Of a stretch of 64,000 bases of DNA, positions 1 through 8,743 are shown piece by piece. The DNA is from a virus. A model generated the notes under the pieces. It had not been told where the DNA came from and searched no databases. It was given only the letters and a program-made list of their open reading frames with translations. The stretch spans positions 1-64,000 of IMG/VR virus record IMGVR_UViG_3300009130_000016. One strand, written 5' to 3'. How positions within the stretch are numbered: position 1 is the stretch's first letter; each line of letters starts with the position of its first letter. A program made the position numbers and the translations under genes.

Positions 1-316
1 TGTCAATCATTGCAAATTCAGTGCATGTAGGATTCCATACTATATAATAATCTGATTGATTATTCTTTTTTCTAATTGGGATATGAATTGTCGGGAAACG
101 GTTTTTAATTGCATCGAAAGGTTTCCTCATCTCATTCTCAAATGAAATACTTTCACCATCCTTCTCAAACATCAAGTCGTACTTTTTGTACTCCTCTTTA
201 TCTATGTCTCCTACTAAATGGTAACCCTTTGGCTCCATCATTTTAACTAAAGCTTCACGGCAAGGCTTATCCATTGTATCATAAGCCTCTTTGTTAAATT
301 TACGCTTTGTCTCCAT
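1..316 (-). CDS. Hypothetical protein, C-terminus cut by window edge
   Basis: The minus-strand frame opens with ATG at 316 and stays open for 105 codons to the window edge, so only the N-terminal part is seen. It begins METKRKFNKEAYDTMDKPC and is rich in charged residues. A segment near residues 50-75 has the pattern DLMFEKDGESISFENEM, followed by a beta-rich stretch ending YYIVWNP. The spaced acidic residues and following Lys are loosely like a PD-(D/E)XK nuclease core, but I cannot establish this. Its start overlaps the end of the upstream glycosyltransferase-like gene by 17 nt, so it is probably the next member of the same operon. Function unknown. Confidence 0.7.
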   Translation of the reverse strand, partial: METKRKFNKEAYDTMDKPCREALVKMMEPKGYHLVGDIDKEEYKKYDLMFEKDGESISFENEMRKPFDAIKNRFPTIHIPIRKKNNQSDYYIVWNPTCTEFAMID

Positions 317-1265
317 TGATTATTTTAATTTTAGTTTCATCAAAAAATTCATTAACAACTGGGGGCTTTGAATCAACGAATCTCATAACTTCATTGAAAT
401 TATCATTAATGTATTCATCTGTCTTTTCACCTTTTTTATACATTATTTTATCTGTGACAACTGATTTACAGTTACCTTTTCTTGAGTCATATATATTACC
501 AAACTCAGGATTGTCAACAAAAGCTATTCCGTTTGATAAAAGAACAACGTTTGATTTTATAGTCAAATTTTGATTTATAGCAGCTGAATCAGATATGTGA
601 AAAACACAATTTGCACATTGAAAAATAGCTACCATCTCACTATAATCATTTGTGCAATCTATTTCTTCATAGTTTTCTCTAAACTTAAGTCCATAAGGAT
701 TTAAAGTAGTGTTAATAACATACATTCCGTTATTTACTAGCTTTTCTATAATCTTATAGTAACTCCTATTGTAATGGCTTGTTCCATTTGTTTTATTATA
801 ATTTCTGGAATTTATCACTACATAAGGCTTTTTGTTTTTATATTTTTCATAATATTCCTCTGAAGATAAACACCAATTAAAATCATCTTTCTGAATTTTA
901 AACTGATTTTCAGTATATGAAAAAGATTCTTTGTATTGGTTTACGATGCTTTTATAACTACTAAGATTTTTTATTATTTTTTTGTCCCTATTATTTTTTG
1001 AAATTAACTCTATTGAATTCAATCTGTTTTGCAATATAGAGGAACTCTCATTATTTATGTTTTCTGAGTTTTTTGTATTTAACTCATCTCCTTCTATTAC
1101 CCATATTTCATCTGCATCAGGAAAACAAGATCTAAACTTGTATTCAGTTTGAATTATTGACTTATTACCTAGATCTTTCTCTTTTTTACAAAGATTATTA
1201 AAATGAGTTATATTGTTAAACTCCTTTTTAATATCAAAAATAAGTGATTGATTGTTATTTTTCAT
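300..1265 (-). CDS. Putative GT-B-like glycosyltransferase
   Basis: This 321-residue protein is the last complete gene of the glycan operon. The N-terminal third is low-complexity and Asn/Lys-rich. From about residue 145 it looks like the C-terminal half of a GT-B fold: a strand YVVINSRNYNK, a helix and strand (KLVNNGMYVINTT), then a segment MVAIFQCANCVFHISDSAA followed by NVVLLSNG, resembling the nucleotide-sugar-binding half of GT9/O-fucosyltransferase-type enzymes. There is no signal peptide or membrane segment. The start overlaps the fcl-like gene by 11 nt, so translation is probably coupled. The family assignment is inferred from shape only; a catalytic residue cannot be named. Confidence 0.75.
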   Translation of the reverse strand: MKNNNQSLIFDIKKEFNNITHFNNLCKKEKDLGNKSIIQTEYKFRSCFPDADEIWVIEGDELNTKNSENINNESSSILQNRLNSIELISKNNRDKKIIKNLSSYKSIVNQYKESFSYTENQFKIQKDDFNWCLSSEEYYEKYKNKKPYVVINSRNYNKTNGTSHYNRSYYKIIEKLVNNGMYVINTTLNPYGLKFRENYEEIDCTNDYSEMVAIFQCANCVFHISDSAAINQNLTIKSNVVLLSNGIAFVDNPEFGNIYDSRKGNCKSVVTDKIMYKKGEKTDEYINDNFNEVMRFVDSKPPVVNEFFDETKIKIINGDKA

Positions 1266-2415
1266 ACATAACTTTTTCTATTCTGTAATTGCCGTAACCG
1301 TTTTTAGACCAAAGTATCTTTTTGCCTTTAATTCCATTTGATAATATATCTTGATAAAGACCGTCAACCTCAGAAACTTTATCCCAAAAATCCCCTTTCT
1401 TACAAGAAACTTCCCAGGTTCCAGAAATAGCATCAAACCCTCCTTCTTTAGTCCAAAATTCAGCCCACTTTCCTGATATATTCATTTTGGTAATTGTGGA
1501 CATAACTAAGTTTTCGGAAACAGTATTGTAGGTTTTCAATAACCCTTCCTCTAAATCTGTAAATTTAAAGTAAGGCATTATTTCCATCATCTTTTTATTT
1601 GATACATCTTTTCTAAATTGCCCATCTGGCTTTGATGTATCGAAATCTAACTTAAGATGTTCTGATTTAGTAGCTACCAATGCTTTCTCTGCAATTTCTT
1701 TGATTGATAAGTTTTCAGAAACTGCAACGTTAAAACTATCGTAAATGTCTTTATCCAAACATTCAAATATAACTCTAGCTAAATCATTTGCATGCATAAA
1801 TTGTCTAAGTGGAGTACCTGTACCAAACAAAGGAATAACATCTTCACCGTAAATGTTTGCATTGTGAATCTTTTTTAGAAGAGCTGTTACAAAATGAGCC
1901 TTCTTATCATTTTCAAAGTTATCATGCTCTCCGTATAAATTCGAGGGAGTTAAGTATTGGTATTTGGTTCCATACTGTTGGTTGCAAGCATCAATTTGAA
2001 CTGCCAACGATCTCTTTGAATAACCGTAAGAGAAGTTTGTTTTAGTCGGAGGGCCTAGATGCATATCCTCTTCTTTCATTGGGTAGTTTTCAACTACATC
2101 TGGAAAGATACAAGTGGATAAGATTCCTATAAACCTTTTAACACCATTTTTTCTAGCATAATCCAACAACAACGTATTCATTAAAACATTATCATTGTAA
2201 TAATCGTAAGGTCTTTCTATATTGTCAATTATCCCACCTACCCTAGCTGCTAAGTGAATTATAACATCTGGCTCTAAGTCATAGAACATATTTTTAACAC
2301 CTTGATTTGTCGTTAGATCATAATCAGATGATGATAAATACACAGCATTTGGCAAAATTTTTTTTAGATATTTCCCAACCAAACCTGACCCACCAGTAAC
2401 TACAATATTATTCAT
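1255..2415 (-). CDS. fcl: GDP-L-fucose synthase (NAD-dependent SDR epimerase/reductase)
   Basis: It should convert GDP-4-keto-6-deoxy-D-mannose to GDP-L-fucose in the cytoplasm, the last step of fucose-donor synthesis. A Rossmann nucleotide-binding motif TGGSGLVG lies at residues 7-14, a DxxPDVIIHLAARVGG strand at 47-61, Ser/Thr/Cys at 100-102, and the SDR Tyr-x-x-x-Lys catalytic pair at Y130 and K134. The first 310 or so residues cover the usual family length. A further 70-residue tail (from MSTITKMNISGKWAEFW) is extra and unrecognised. Two fucosyltransferases sit upstream in the same operon and would use its product. The preceding enzyme, GDP-mannose 4,6-dehydratase, is not in the window and may lie to the left or come from the host. 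Confidence 0.92.
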   Translation of the reverse strand: MNNIVVTGGSGLVGKYLKKILPNAVYLSSSDYDLTTNQGVKNMFYDLEPDVIIHLAARVGGIIDNIERPYDYYNDNVLMNTLLLDYARKNGVKRFIGILSTCIFPDVVENYPMKEEDMHLGPPTKTNFSYGYSKRSLAVQIDACNQQYGTKYQYLTPSNLYGEHDNFENDKKAHFVTALLKKIHNANIYGEDVIPLFGTGTPLRQFMHANDLARVIFECLDKDIYDSFNVAVSENLSIKEIAEKALVATKSEHLKLDFDTSKPDGQFRKDVSNKKMMEIMPYFKFTDLEEGLLKTYNTVSENLVMSTITKMNISGKWAEFWTKEGGFDAISGTWEVSCKKGDFWDKVSEVDGLYQDILSNGIKGKKILWSKNGYGNYRIEKVMYEK

Positions 2416-3068
2416 TATTCTATATTAAATTCATAAGTATCAAATTTTCCGACAACTTCACAAGAATCGAAAATAGATTTAAAAAAATCTTCTTCACTAG
2501 ACAAGGCTTTTTCAATTTGCGTTTTGATAGGAGATATAAGTGTAAAAGATTTAAAGTAGTCTTCGCCAGTATCAACCTGCTCTATCCCATAGACACTATC
2601 GTCAATATCCCCTGGTTTAACATCACCTTTTATAAGACCTATAGTTAATTCAAAGTTACATAAAAATTTGCGACTAGAAAAAAACAAATTTTCTGACTGC
2701 AAGTGCCCTTCTAACAATTTAAAAGAATCTTTATAATAAAAACCTCTGGTATTTAAAATGCAATATCTATCAGCAGATATTTTTGAACCAACAGCCTCTT
2801 TGATACATTCTTTTTGATTGAACTCATCGTCTTCATCTACAGAAATATAAATGTAGTCAATATTGTTTTTCTTACAAAATCTTGAATGTTCTGGGTTTCT
2901 TGACATCTCTACAACAAGATAACCAACGTTTAAACTAGTTTCTTTTGATGCTGCCTCAAAAACGTCAAGCATTAAAGGTGCTAAGTTATAGTCACCACAA
3001 ACAGGTGAAATTAAAACTAGATCATATTCTAAATTCTTAGAATTGTTTTTAAATATAGTTTCATTCAT
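2415..3068 (-). CDS. Hypothetical, possibly degenerate GT-A glycosyltransferase
   Basis: This 217-residue protein starts with a strand YDLVLISPVCGDYNLAPLML, then GYLVVEMSRNPEHSRFC and YIYISVDEDDEFNQKEC. The order resembles the first half of a GT7/GT-A domain, in which a nucleotide-sugar-binding domain is followed by an FN-x-A-type helix. At the place where a DxD metal motif would be expected the sequence reads ILNTRGFYY, so metal-dependent catalysis is doubtful. It shares one base with the fcl stop/start junction and lies in the middle of the glycan operon. It may be an inactivated transferase or a partner protein. The assignment is inference. Confidence 0.7.
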   Translation of the reverse strand: MNETIFKNNSKNLEYDLVLISPVCGDYNLAPLMLDVFEAASKETSLNVGYLVVEMSRNPEHSRFCKKNNIDYIYISVDEDDEFNQKECIKEAVGSKISADRYCILNTRGFYYKDSFKLLEGHLQSENLFFSSRKFLCNFELTIGLIKGDVKPGDIDDSVYGIEQVDTGEDYFKSFTLISPIKTQIEKALSSEEDFFKSIFDSCEVVGKFDTYEFNIE

Positions 3069-3072
3069 ATGA

Positions 3073-3876
3073 TTAAATTTTTATCCAACCTTCACAGTAG
3101 ATATCTTTTGTATCGTGGTTTGAAAAAGCTGGACCGAACCAATTAGAAGGTGCTATAACAGTCTTATAAGGATTGTTATTAAGATAAGCAGCCCACCAAG
3201 AAAATGTACTATTACAAATGATATTGTGATCACAAAAGCTCATTGTGTATAAATCTTCAATGTCTGTTTGGTTTTCTACAAAGAAAAACTTTTCTGGCAA
3301 ATCAGGAAAGTTTTGCTTACACCATTCTATATCATCTGAAAATATCATAAAATAACAATCTTTGGGCATTTTTTTAACACCCTTAAGAAAGTATCCCATA
3401 CTCTGAACAGGATGATGATCTTGTATTTTAACATAATCCCCTCTCCTAACATGAATAGAACAAGTTGTATATTCTTTAGTTTTTAGAAAAGGAAACTTAG
3501 CGTATATTCGTTCTCTTGTTTTTTCATCACAAGAAAAAAGTTCAGATATTTCTTTGTCAAATCCTTCGAAATATTTATCCGACTGATAATACCCATGTAA
3601 ATAAACGTCTCCTTCTATTTTAGGTATTTCTGTATAATGAAATCCTGGCTCTACATAGCTTTGTGACTTTAAAACACTAGAGTCTATGTTTATGTTTCTT
3701 AGTATGTTATCTAAATAAACATCAATGCTTCTGTGTATCTGAGTAGAAGTTTGTGGATTAAAAATAGGGCTGTGTCCATTTTTTAAACCATAGGAATAAG
3801 CAGCTGCAATTTGAAACAAATAGTTTCCAAGTCCGCCCATTAAATTAGATGTTATATTATTTACTTTATTTACCAT
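3073..3876 (-). CDS. Alpha-1,2-fucosyltransferase (GT11)
   Basis: It should transfer L-fucose from GDP-fucose to the 2-position of a sugar, typically galactose. Family GT11 motifs are clear: GGLGNYLFQ at residues 14-22, HVRRGDY at 142-148 (GDP-fucose binding), SDDIEWCKQNF after that, and a C-terminal block NSTFSWWAAYLN followed by VIAPSNWFGP. The length of 267 residues is typical. The first 10 residues are Asn-rich and the start overlaps the preceding methyltransferase gene by 11 nt. With the GT10 gene and the fcl gene in the same operon, the phage appears to build a glycan carrying at least two fucoses. Confidence 0.93.
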   Translation of the reverse strand: MVNKVNNITSNLMGGLGNYLFQIAAAYSYGLKNGHSPIFNPQTSTQIHRSIDVYLDNILRNINIDSSVLKSQSYVEPGFHYTEIPKIEGDVYLHGYYQSDKYFEGFDKEISELFSCDEKTRERIYAKFPFLKTKEYTTCSIHVRRGDYVKIQDHHPVQSMGYFLKGVKKMPKDCYFMIFSDDIEWCKQNFPDLPEKFFFVENQTDIEDLYTMSFCDHNIICNSTFSWWAAYLNNNPYKTVIAPSNWFGPAFSNHDTKDIYCEGWIKI

Positions 3877-4558
3877 TCTTTTTAATTAAAAAGTTGTCCC
3901 AAGGTTTATTTCTCAGTATAGAAGCACGTTTATTATCAACCTCTATTAATTCACCATTATCTTCATCAAATAATTTATAATCATAATCATTGATGAATTC
4001 CATTATGTCAAAAATATCTTTGCCTATTTCAGTAATACAGTCTCCATATTCTATCTGAATATAATCAACAATACCTCTCTCAAGAGATTTTTTCATTCCT
4101 TTTAACACATTAAGCTCAAATCCTTCTGTGTCTATTTTTACAAATTTTACATTGCTAATGTTATTATCATCAATAAAATTGTCGAAAGTTATACAGTCAA
4201 CTTTTTTTTCATTTGTTTTATATTGACTAAAAACTTCACGTTTATTTAAACTGCTCATCCCTTCTACGTCATTGTTAGAATCTTCTAGTTCAAAAAAACT
4301 AACAGTTCCGACCTCATCAGAAACAGCTTTGTTTATAACAGATAAACTTTCAGAACTGTTAAATTTATCTTTCAATAATCCTGTAAATCGATCAGAAGCT
4401 TCAAATAGATAAACTTTGTGATCAGAGCCAAAATGTTCAATTAGAAAATCTGTATAAAAACCTTTATTAGCACCTATATCAAAGAAAGTATAGCTTTCTT
4501 CTTTTATTTGATTTTTTATGTAATTTGCAAAAAATCGTTCTTTTTTAGATATTTCCAT
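3866..4558 (-). CDS. FkbM-family methyltransferase
   Basis: This is an SAM-dependent methyltransferase. The class I motif FFDIGANKGFYTDF occurs at residues 25-38, an acidic end of beta-2 (YLFEAS) at about 50-55, and the FkbM signature VKFVKIDTEGFELNVLKGM at 137-155. FkbM enzymes O-methylate sugars or polyketides. Between two fucosyltransferase genes, the likely substrate is a sugar hydroxyl of the glycan made here. At 230 residues it is a single-domain form. The start overlaps the upstream GT10 gene by 14 nt and its end overlaps the GT11 gene by 11 nt, fitting coupled translation. Confidence 0.9.
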   Translation of the reverse strand: MEISKKERFFANYIKNQIKEESYTFFDIGANKGFYTDFLIEHFGSDHKVYLFEASDRFTGLLKDKFNSSESLSVINKAVSDEVGTVSFFELEDSNNDVEGMSSLNKREVFSQYKTNEKKVDCITFDNFIDDNNISNVKFVKIDTEGFELNVLKGMKKSLERGIVDYIQIEYGDCITEIGKDIFDIMEFINDYDYKLFDEDNGELIEVDNKRASILRNKPWDNFLIKKNGK

Positions 4559-5354
4559 TTTTAAGTATTTTATTCACTACGTAACTTAATCTGTCGTTTA
4601 ATGTAATGTATTTCTGAGCCAATTCAAAATTTCTATCAACCATTTCCTTTTTAGACGAATAGAACTCAGGGGTAATGCTATTACAAGCTTCTAGTATGTC
4701 TTTATGATTGTTTACTAGCAACATACCGTCTGTTTCAAAGAAATCTCCAATGTTTTCACAACCATAGTATATAGGTATCGTTTTTGTAATAAAGCAGTCT
4801 ATTAGTTTCTCTGTAAAGTAATTTCTCTGCCTAGAGTTTTCTATACAGATATGAAATTGAGAATCAAAAACTGGAGTCTTTGTTTCACTTAACACTTTAT
4901 TGTCAAAAGCATTTTCTACACCGCCAAATTTACTTATATAAAAGTCTTTTGGAATTTTAATCTTATTCTGCTTGTAGTGAACTTTTTTTCTAAGCCTATG
5001 ACCTTCCGTAACCTCTTTGTGCCCAGTTATGTTTGACACTTGATAAGTTTTATCTTTTGTTAAATCATAATCAAAAACCCAAGCGGTGCCAAAAGCTAAA
5101 AAGTATGAATTATCACAGTTATCTAAAACCTCTTGATCATAAGTTATTATAGCATCAAAAACTTCTTTATTTTCAATAACATGTTTTTTAAAGTGGATTA
5201 TCTCTTCGGCCTCTTTTAACCACATAATTTTAAAAGAATTAGATTCAGGATTTAATCCAGAGAAGCTGTCAATAAAAAGCTCTACCTTTTTATAAAAATT
5301 TATTTCCAAAGAAGGCCAACTTGAATCGGTGTTACTGTTAAGTATTTGTTTCAT
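4545..5354 (-). CDS. Alpha-1,3/1,4-fucosyltransferase (GT10)
   Basis: It should transfer fucose from GDP-fucose to the 3- or 4-position of GlcNAc or glucose. The hallmark GT10 donor-binding block is seen at residues 168-200: FHICIENSRQRNYFTEKL, then a helix and IPIYYGC. Upstream, KKVHYKQNK and FYISKF are consistent with the acceptor-binding half. The bacterial family usually has 300-450 residues, so 269 is short and there is no heptad-repeat tail. It overlaps the adjacent genes by 14-17 nt on both sides. Together with the GT11 gene it implies a difucosylated, Lewis-like structure, although the acceptor cannot be read from sequence. Confidence 0.88.
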   Translation of the reverse strand: MKQILNSNTDSSWPSLEINFYKKVELFIDSFSGLNPESNSFKIMWLKEAEEIIHFKKHVIENKEVFDAIITYDQEVLDNCDNSYFLAFGTAWVFDYDLTKDKTYQVSNITGHKEVTEGHRLRKKVHYKQNKIKIPKDFYISKFGGVENAFDNKVLSETKTPVFDSQFHICIENSRQRNYFTEKLIDCFITKTIPIYYGCENIGDFFETDGMLLVNNHKDILEACNSITPEFYSSKKEMVDRNFELAQKYITLNDRLSYVVNKILKNGNI

Positions 5355-6222
5355 TAAAATAAGTTTTCAATAATTCATATTGACTATTGTCATAATCTAA
5401 CCCATGATCAGTTCCGTAGAAAAGTTTGCAATATAAAGAATATCTCTTTAAAGCCCATTCTACATAACCCCTTGGAGTTTGACCAGGACCTTTTATATGA
5501 AACTTCATACCAGACCCTATGCCTGCAAAGTGAGATAGGTTATCTCCAAAATCCAAGTCTTTACATATATCTCCATAGGAATTAATTCTGTTTCCATTAG
5601 AATCTTGTGCTCCTACTTTTTGAAAATCCAGAAAGAAAGGCTTACCTCCGTTTTTTAGAATATCAAAAGAAACAGGGTCAAAGAAATCCAATATAGGATG
5701 TTTAAGAGGGTTATAAAACCCTACAATCATACTCCTAAGAGTAGGTAAATCATATTTGCTAATTTTGTTTTTATTAAAAGCATAAAAGTAAGTTTGGGAA
5801 ACGTCTTCCAAATCACCAAGGTCACTTCTATTGTTTAAGTTGTGCTTATAACATCTCCTTGGCCCTATTAAATCATATCCCTCTTTTATCTTGCTATCGA
5901 TAAGTGACAAGGATTCTTTTTTAAATATCACATCGCTATCAAAATGTAAAACATAATCAAAACCTTTAGAGTGTTCTAATATTACTTTTGAAAAAATGTG
6001 AGCAGTACCTAAGTGTCCACGTTCAAAGCATGCTTTAAGTTCTAAGTCTTCACTTGAATCTATGTATACTGCATTTTCAAAATCTCCTAAATCTTCAAAA
6101 TCTTTAACAGTTCCAAAAACATGAATTTTAGTGTCTGGATGGTATTTGAAAAAAGTTTCAAGGCACTTTTTTAGTATTAAACCGCAATTGTATGCTTCCG
6201 TAAAAATAAATGTATTATTCAT
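5338..6222 (-). CDS. GT-A-fold glycosyltransferase
   Basis: The frame is open from an upstream ATG at 6273, but ATG 6222 is preferred. It leaves only an 8-nt overlap with the upstream gene, in line with other junctions here, and starts the first beta strand (MNNTFIFTEAYNCG). The protein has 294 residues. A strand YVLHFDSDVIF carries an Asp-Ser-Asp metal motif near residue 95, as in nucleotide-diphospho-sugar transferases. A long C-terminal half follows with ESLSLIDSKIKEGYDLIGPRR. The donor and acceptor sugars are unknown. It lies directly before the GT10 gene. Confidence 0.8.
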   Translation of the reverse strand: MNNTFIFTEAYNCGLILKKCLETFFKYHPDTKIHVFGTVKDFEDLGDFENAVYIDSSEDLELKACFERGHLGTAHIFSKVILEHSKGFDYVLHFDSDVIFKKESLSLIDSKIKEGYDLIGPRRCYKHNLNNRSDLGDLEDVSQTYFYAFNKNKISKYDLPTLRSMIVGFYNPLKHPILDFFDPVSFDILKNGGKPFFLDFQKVGAQDSNGNRINSYGDICKDLDFGDNLSHFAGIGSGMKFHIKGPGQTPRGYVEWALKRYSLYCKLFYGTDHGLDYDNSQYELLKTYFNETNT

Positions 6223-7111
6223 TAATTCCTTGTTTTTGAATTTCGATGTATTGCTTTCTTCCTTTTTTTCCAAAGTTTCTAAATTGAAGCATGTAGCTCT
6301 CCATTTCCATTAACAAAGGATTTGTTCCAACTGAAGGAGGATGCCACATATGAAACATATCAATTAAAGGACTATCAGCATATGTAACTTCACCTAGTTT
6401 TGTTAAGCACTTATCCCAGAAAATCTGATCTTCAGCAGCATATCCCCAAAATAACTCTGGATCAAACCCACCTATGCTATAGTAAAATTCTCTCTCTACA
6501 AAAATAGAACCACCCTTAGAACCTAAGGCTGGAACTCCGTTATACATAGGCAAGCTAACTTCTTCTGTTTTTTCGCTAAACGAGTCTATGCTAACTTCTT
6601 TGTTTATAACTTTTTTAGTTAAGTTATCTGACATATACAAAACTCTTCTGCCTCCATATGTTTGCATGCACTTAGATTCTCCAAGATTTTCAAAAACTTC
6701 TTCAAAAAAATTTTCTTTTACCAAAATATCTAAATCATGAAGAAGGTAATATTTTGATTTGTTTGAGTATTTAACTCCGAAGTTATATGCAAAACTTCTG
6801 CTATATTGATCGGAAACGTTTCCAGGTGTCCAAATGTAATTGCAATCTATTTTATCTTGGTTTTTTGACTCTATATCATGCTCCACAAATGTTAAGCATA
6901 TTTTTATTTCTGGCCTAACGTTTTTGTAATAATCAATAGCTTTATTGAAAGAGTCTGCTACTGGCTTTATAAATTCAGGCCTACCTCTAAAACCAATTAT
7001 AACATTCACATCATATTCCTCATTTTTATTAATAAGTGATACAATTGAGTTTTTCCTAATATCATTATAAGAGAATCTGTTTAACTCTAAGTTTTCTATA
7101 ATGTCTTTCAT
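6215..7111 (-). CDS. Galactosyltransferase-like GT-A enzyme (GT7 C-domain)
   Basis: The 298-residue protein has an N-terminal strand DVNVIIGFRGRP at 34-45, a Asp-Leu-Asp metal motif (LLHDLDILV) at 124-131, and the block GGFDPELFWGYAAEDQIFWDK at 214-234. That last block is the acceptor/metal element of beta-1,4-galactosyl- and N-acetylgalactosaminyl-transferases (Glyco_transf_7C). A following FHMWHPP supplies a His that usually binds the metal. It probably adds a hexose or hexosamine to the growing glycan. Its start overlaps the GT2 gene stop by 4 nt (ATGA type), so translation is coupled. Confidence 0.85.
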   Translation of the reverse strand: MKDIIENLELNRFSYNDIRKNSIVSLINKNEEYDVNVIIGFRGRPEFIKPVADSFNKAIDYYKNVRPEIKICLTFVEHDIESKNQDKIDCNYIWTPGNVSDQYSRSFAYNFGVKYSNKSKYYLLHDLDILVKENFFEEVFENLGESKCMQTYGGRRVLYMSDNLTKKVINKEVSIDSFSEKTEEVSLPMYNGVPALGSKGGSIFVEREFYYSIGGFDPELFWGYAAEDQIFWDKCLTKLGEVTYADSPLIDMFHMWHPPSVGTNPLLMEMESYMLQFRNFGKKGRKQYIEIQKQGINE

Positions 7112-7869
7112 CTGTCAAGTTGTTTAAAAGGTTTTTTTTGAAGTATATCTCTATGTATCCTTTCTTGGTGTCTTAAATCCAATCTAAAATCTTGTATTGG
7201 ATTTGAATCGTTGTAGATATAAAGAACTTTTTCGTTATACTTAATTTTGTCGTATCCACATATTTCCATTATAGGGTACATCATAGCTACATCACAAGTC
7301 ATAGAATACCAGGTTCCATCTTCTTCTTTAAAACAAGAAAGATCTGGGTCTTGGTTTAATATCTCATGAAAAGTGAAAGCTTTAAATGTTCTTATGTGAG
7401 AAACATAAAATCTTGCTCCAGGGTTTCTTTTTTTGTTAAACTCTAACTCAGATTCATACTCTTTAGCGTTACCTTCTCTTCCTGACAAATACTTAGCCTG
7501 ACCATACATCATCCAGCAATCATTGTCTTCATAAAAACTATCAATAAAAGTTAAAACTTTTTTGTTTACTAACCAGTCATCTCCGTCTAATTGTACTACA
7601 ATATCATCTGGATCGCAGTGATTAAAAACAGCCCATTGCTGATTATACATTGCTCCCATTCTATTTTCGTTTACAATGTATTCATACTCACAGGTAATTG
7701 TAAAAGTTTGTATTAAGTCGCTTATTACCTTATCGCTATTATCGGTAGATGCGTCATTTACAATAACAACTTTATAATCACTATACCTTTGAGTAAAAGC
7801 TGACATTAAACATTTTTCTATGTATTTCTCAGCATTATAGAACGGTATGACAATTACAAATTTATTCAT
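7108..7869 (-). CDS. Family 2 glycosyltransferase (copy 2 of tandem pair)
   Basis: The N-terminal GT-A signature FVIVIPFYNAEKYIEKC (residues 4-20), VVIVNDASTDNS (34-45) and VVQLDGDDW (91-99, metal-binding Asp residues) identify an inverting GT2 enzyme. The protein is 253 residues, with no membrane segment. It aligns along its whole length with the neighbouring upstream gene, including EDGTWY...CDVAMMYPIMEICGYDKIKYNEK near the C-terminus, so the pair arose by tandem duplication and divergence. It overlaps both neighbours by a few bases. The sugar donor is not predictable. Confidence 0.9.
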   Translation of the reverse strand: MNKFVIVIPFYNAEKYIEKCLMSAFTQRYSDYKVVIVNDASTDNSDKVISDLIQTFTITCEYEYIVNENRMGAMYNQQWAVFNHCDPDDIVVQLDGDDWLVNKKVLTFIDSFYEDNDCWMMYGQAKYLSGREGNAKEYESELEFNKKRNPGARFYVSHIRTFKAFTFHEILNQDPDLSCFKEEDGTWYSMTCDVAMMYPIMEICGYDKIKYNEKVLYIYNDSNPIQDFRLDLRHQERIHRDILQKKPFKQLDR

Positions 7870-8626
7870 TTATCTTGTCAATTTTATTAAATGCTTTCTT
7901 TTGTAATATTTCTGCATGAATATCCCACTGCATTTTTTGCCTAACTCTGTCATCGCTGATAGGGTTTTCTCTATTGTATATGTATAAAGACTTGTCGTTA
8001 TACTTAACTTTATCAAAACCTGCCATTTCCATAATAGGATACATTATAGCAACATCATAAGTGCATCTATAAAACTTTCCATCATTATCTTTCATGCAAG
8101 AAAAACCAGGATCTTGATCTTGAATGTTTTGGTAAAGACCTGCAATGTAAGTTCTGATATGAGACACTCTAAATCCTGTCTCTCTAAGTCTATTAAATTC
8201 CTCTGGACTGTAAGCAGAAGCAACCCCCCTGGTTCCATTAGGGTTTTTGTCAGAGTTCGTCCAAGTAGATTGTCCATACATTATCCAACAATCGTTTTCG
8301 TTATAAAAATCATTGATATATGATAGGACTTTTTTGCTTTGTAGCTTATCGTCACCGTCTACAAGAACAACAATATCGTCAGGTTCACAGTGATCCATTG
8401 TAGCATTGTGAATATTTTCAAGTGCAGTAAGATTAACCCTGTTCTTTATGCATATCACCCTTTCATCACCATGTGGTAATTTATCCCAAGAGTCATCTGT
8501 TGATGCGTCATCAATAAAAATAACTTTAAAGTTATCATATTTTTGTGTCATAATACTATTGACACAACCCTCAATGAATTCACTTGCATTATAGAATGGT
8601 ACTATTATTTTAAAACTGTTGTTCAT
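7862..8626 (-). CDS. Family 2 glycosyltransferase (copy 1, first gene of glycan operon)
   Basis: This is the promoter-proximal gene of the minus-strand glycan operon. GT2 motifs are FKIIVPFYNASEFIEGC at residues 5-21, VIFIDDASTDDSW at 35-47, and VVLVDGDDKL at 86-95 with the metal-binding Asp cluster. It has 254 residues and is paralogous to the next gene, sharing the C-terminal YDVAIMYPIMEMAGFDKVKYND block. No copy of the TATTTAT box is seen on the minus strand within the 117-nt gap before it, so this operon may be transcribed from a different, host-type or early promoter. Confidence 0.9.
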   Translation of the reverse strand: MNNSFKIIVPFYNASEFIEGCVNSIMTQKYDNFKVIFIDDASTDDSWDKLPHGDERVICIKNRVNLTALENIHNATMDHCEPDDIVVLVDGDDKLQSKKVLSYINDFYNENDCWIMYGQSTWTNSDKNPNGTRGVASAYSPEEFNRLRETGFRVSHIRTYIAGLYQNIQDQDPGFSCMKDNDGKFYRCTYDVAIMYPIMEMAGFDKVKYNDKSLYIYNRENPISDDRVRQKMQWDIHAEILQKKAFNKIDKINE

Positions 8627-8707
8627 TTTTGTTTCAGGTTTTAGAATAAGTTATGAAATTTTCATATTACATTCAAGTGCAGTCATGTCTTTTTAAATTT
8701 TTCATTC

Positions 8708-8715
8708 TATTTATT
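8708..8715 (+). promoter_or_regulatory. Late-promoter-like box TATTTATT
   Basis: This is the first instance of the recurring box, reading TATTTATTAGAAAA and ending 28 nt before the start at 8744. The same box precedes some twenty structural transcription units in the window, in sense orientation on both strands. A role as phage late promoter is inferred. Confidence 0.6.
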
Positions 8716-8743
8716 AGAAAATCATTAAATCTGACATAAAATT

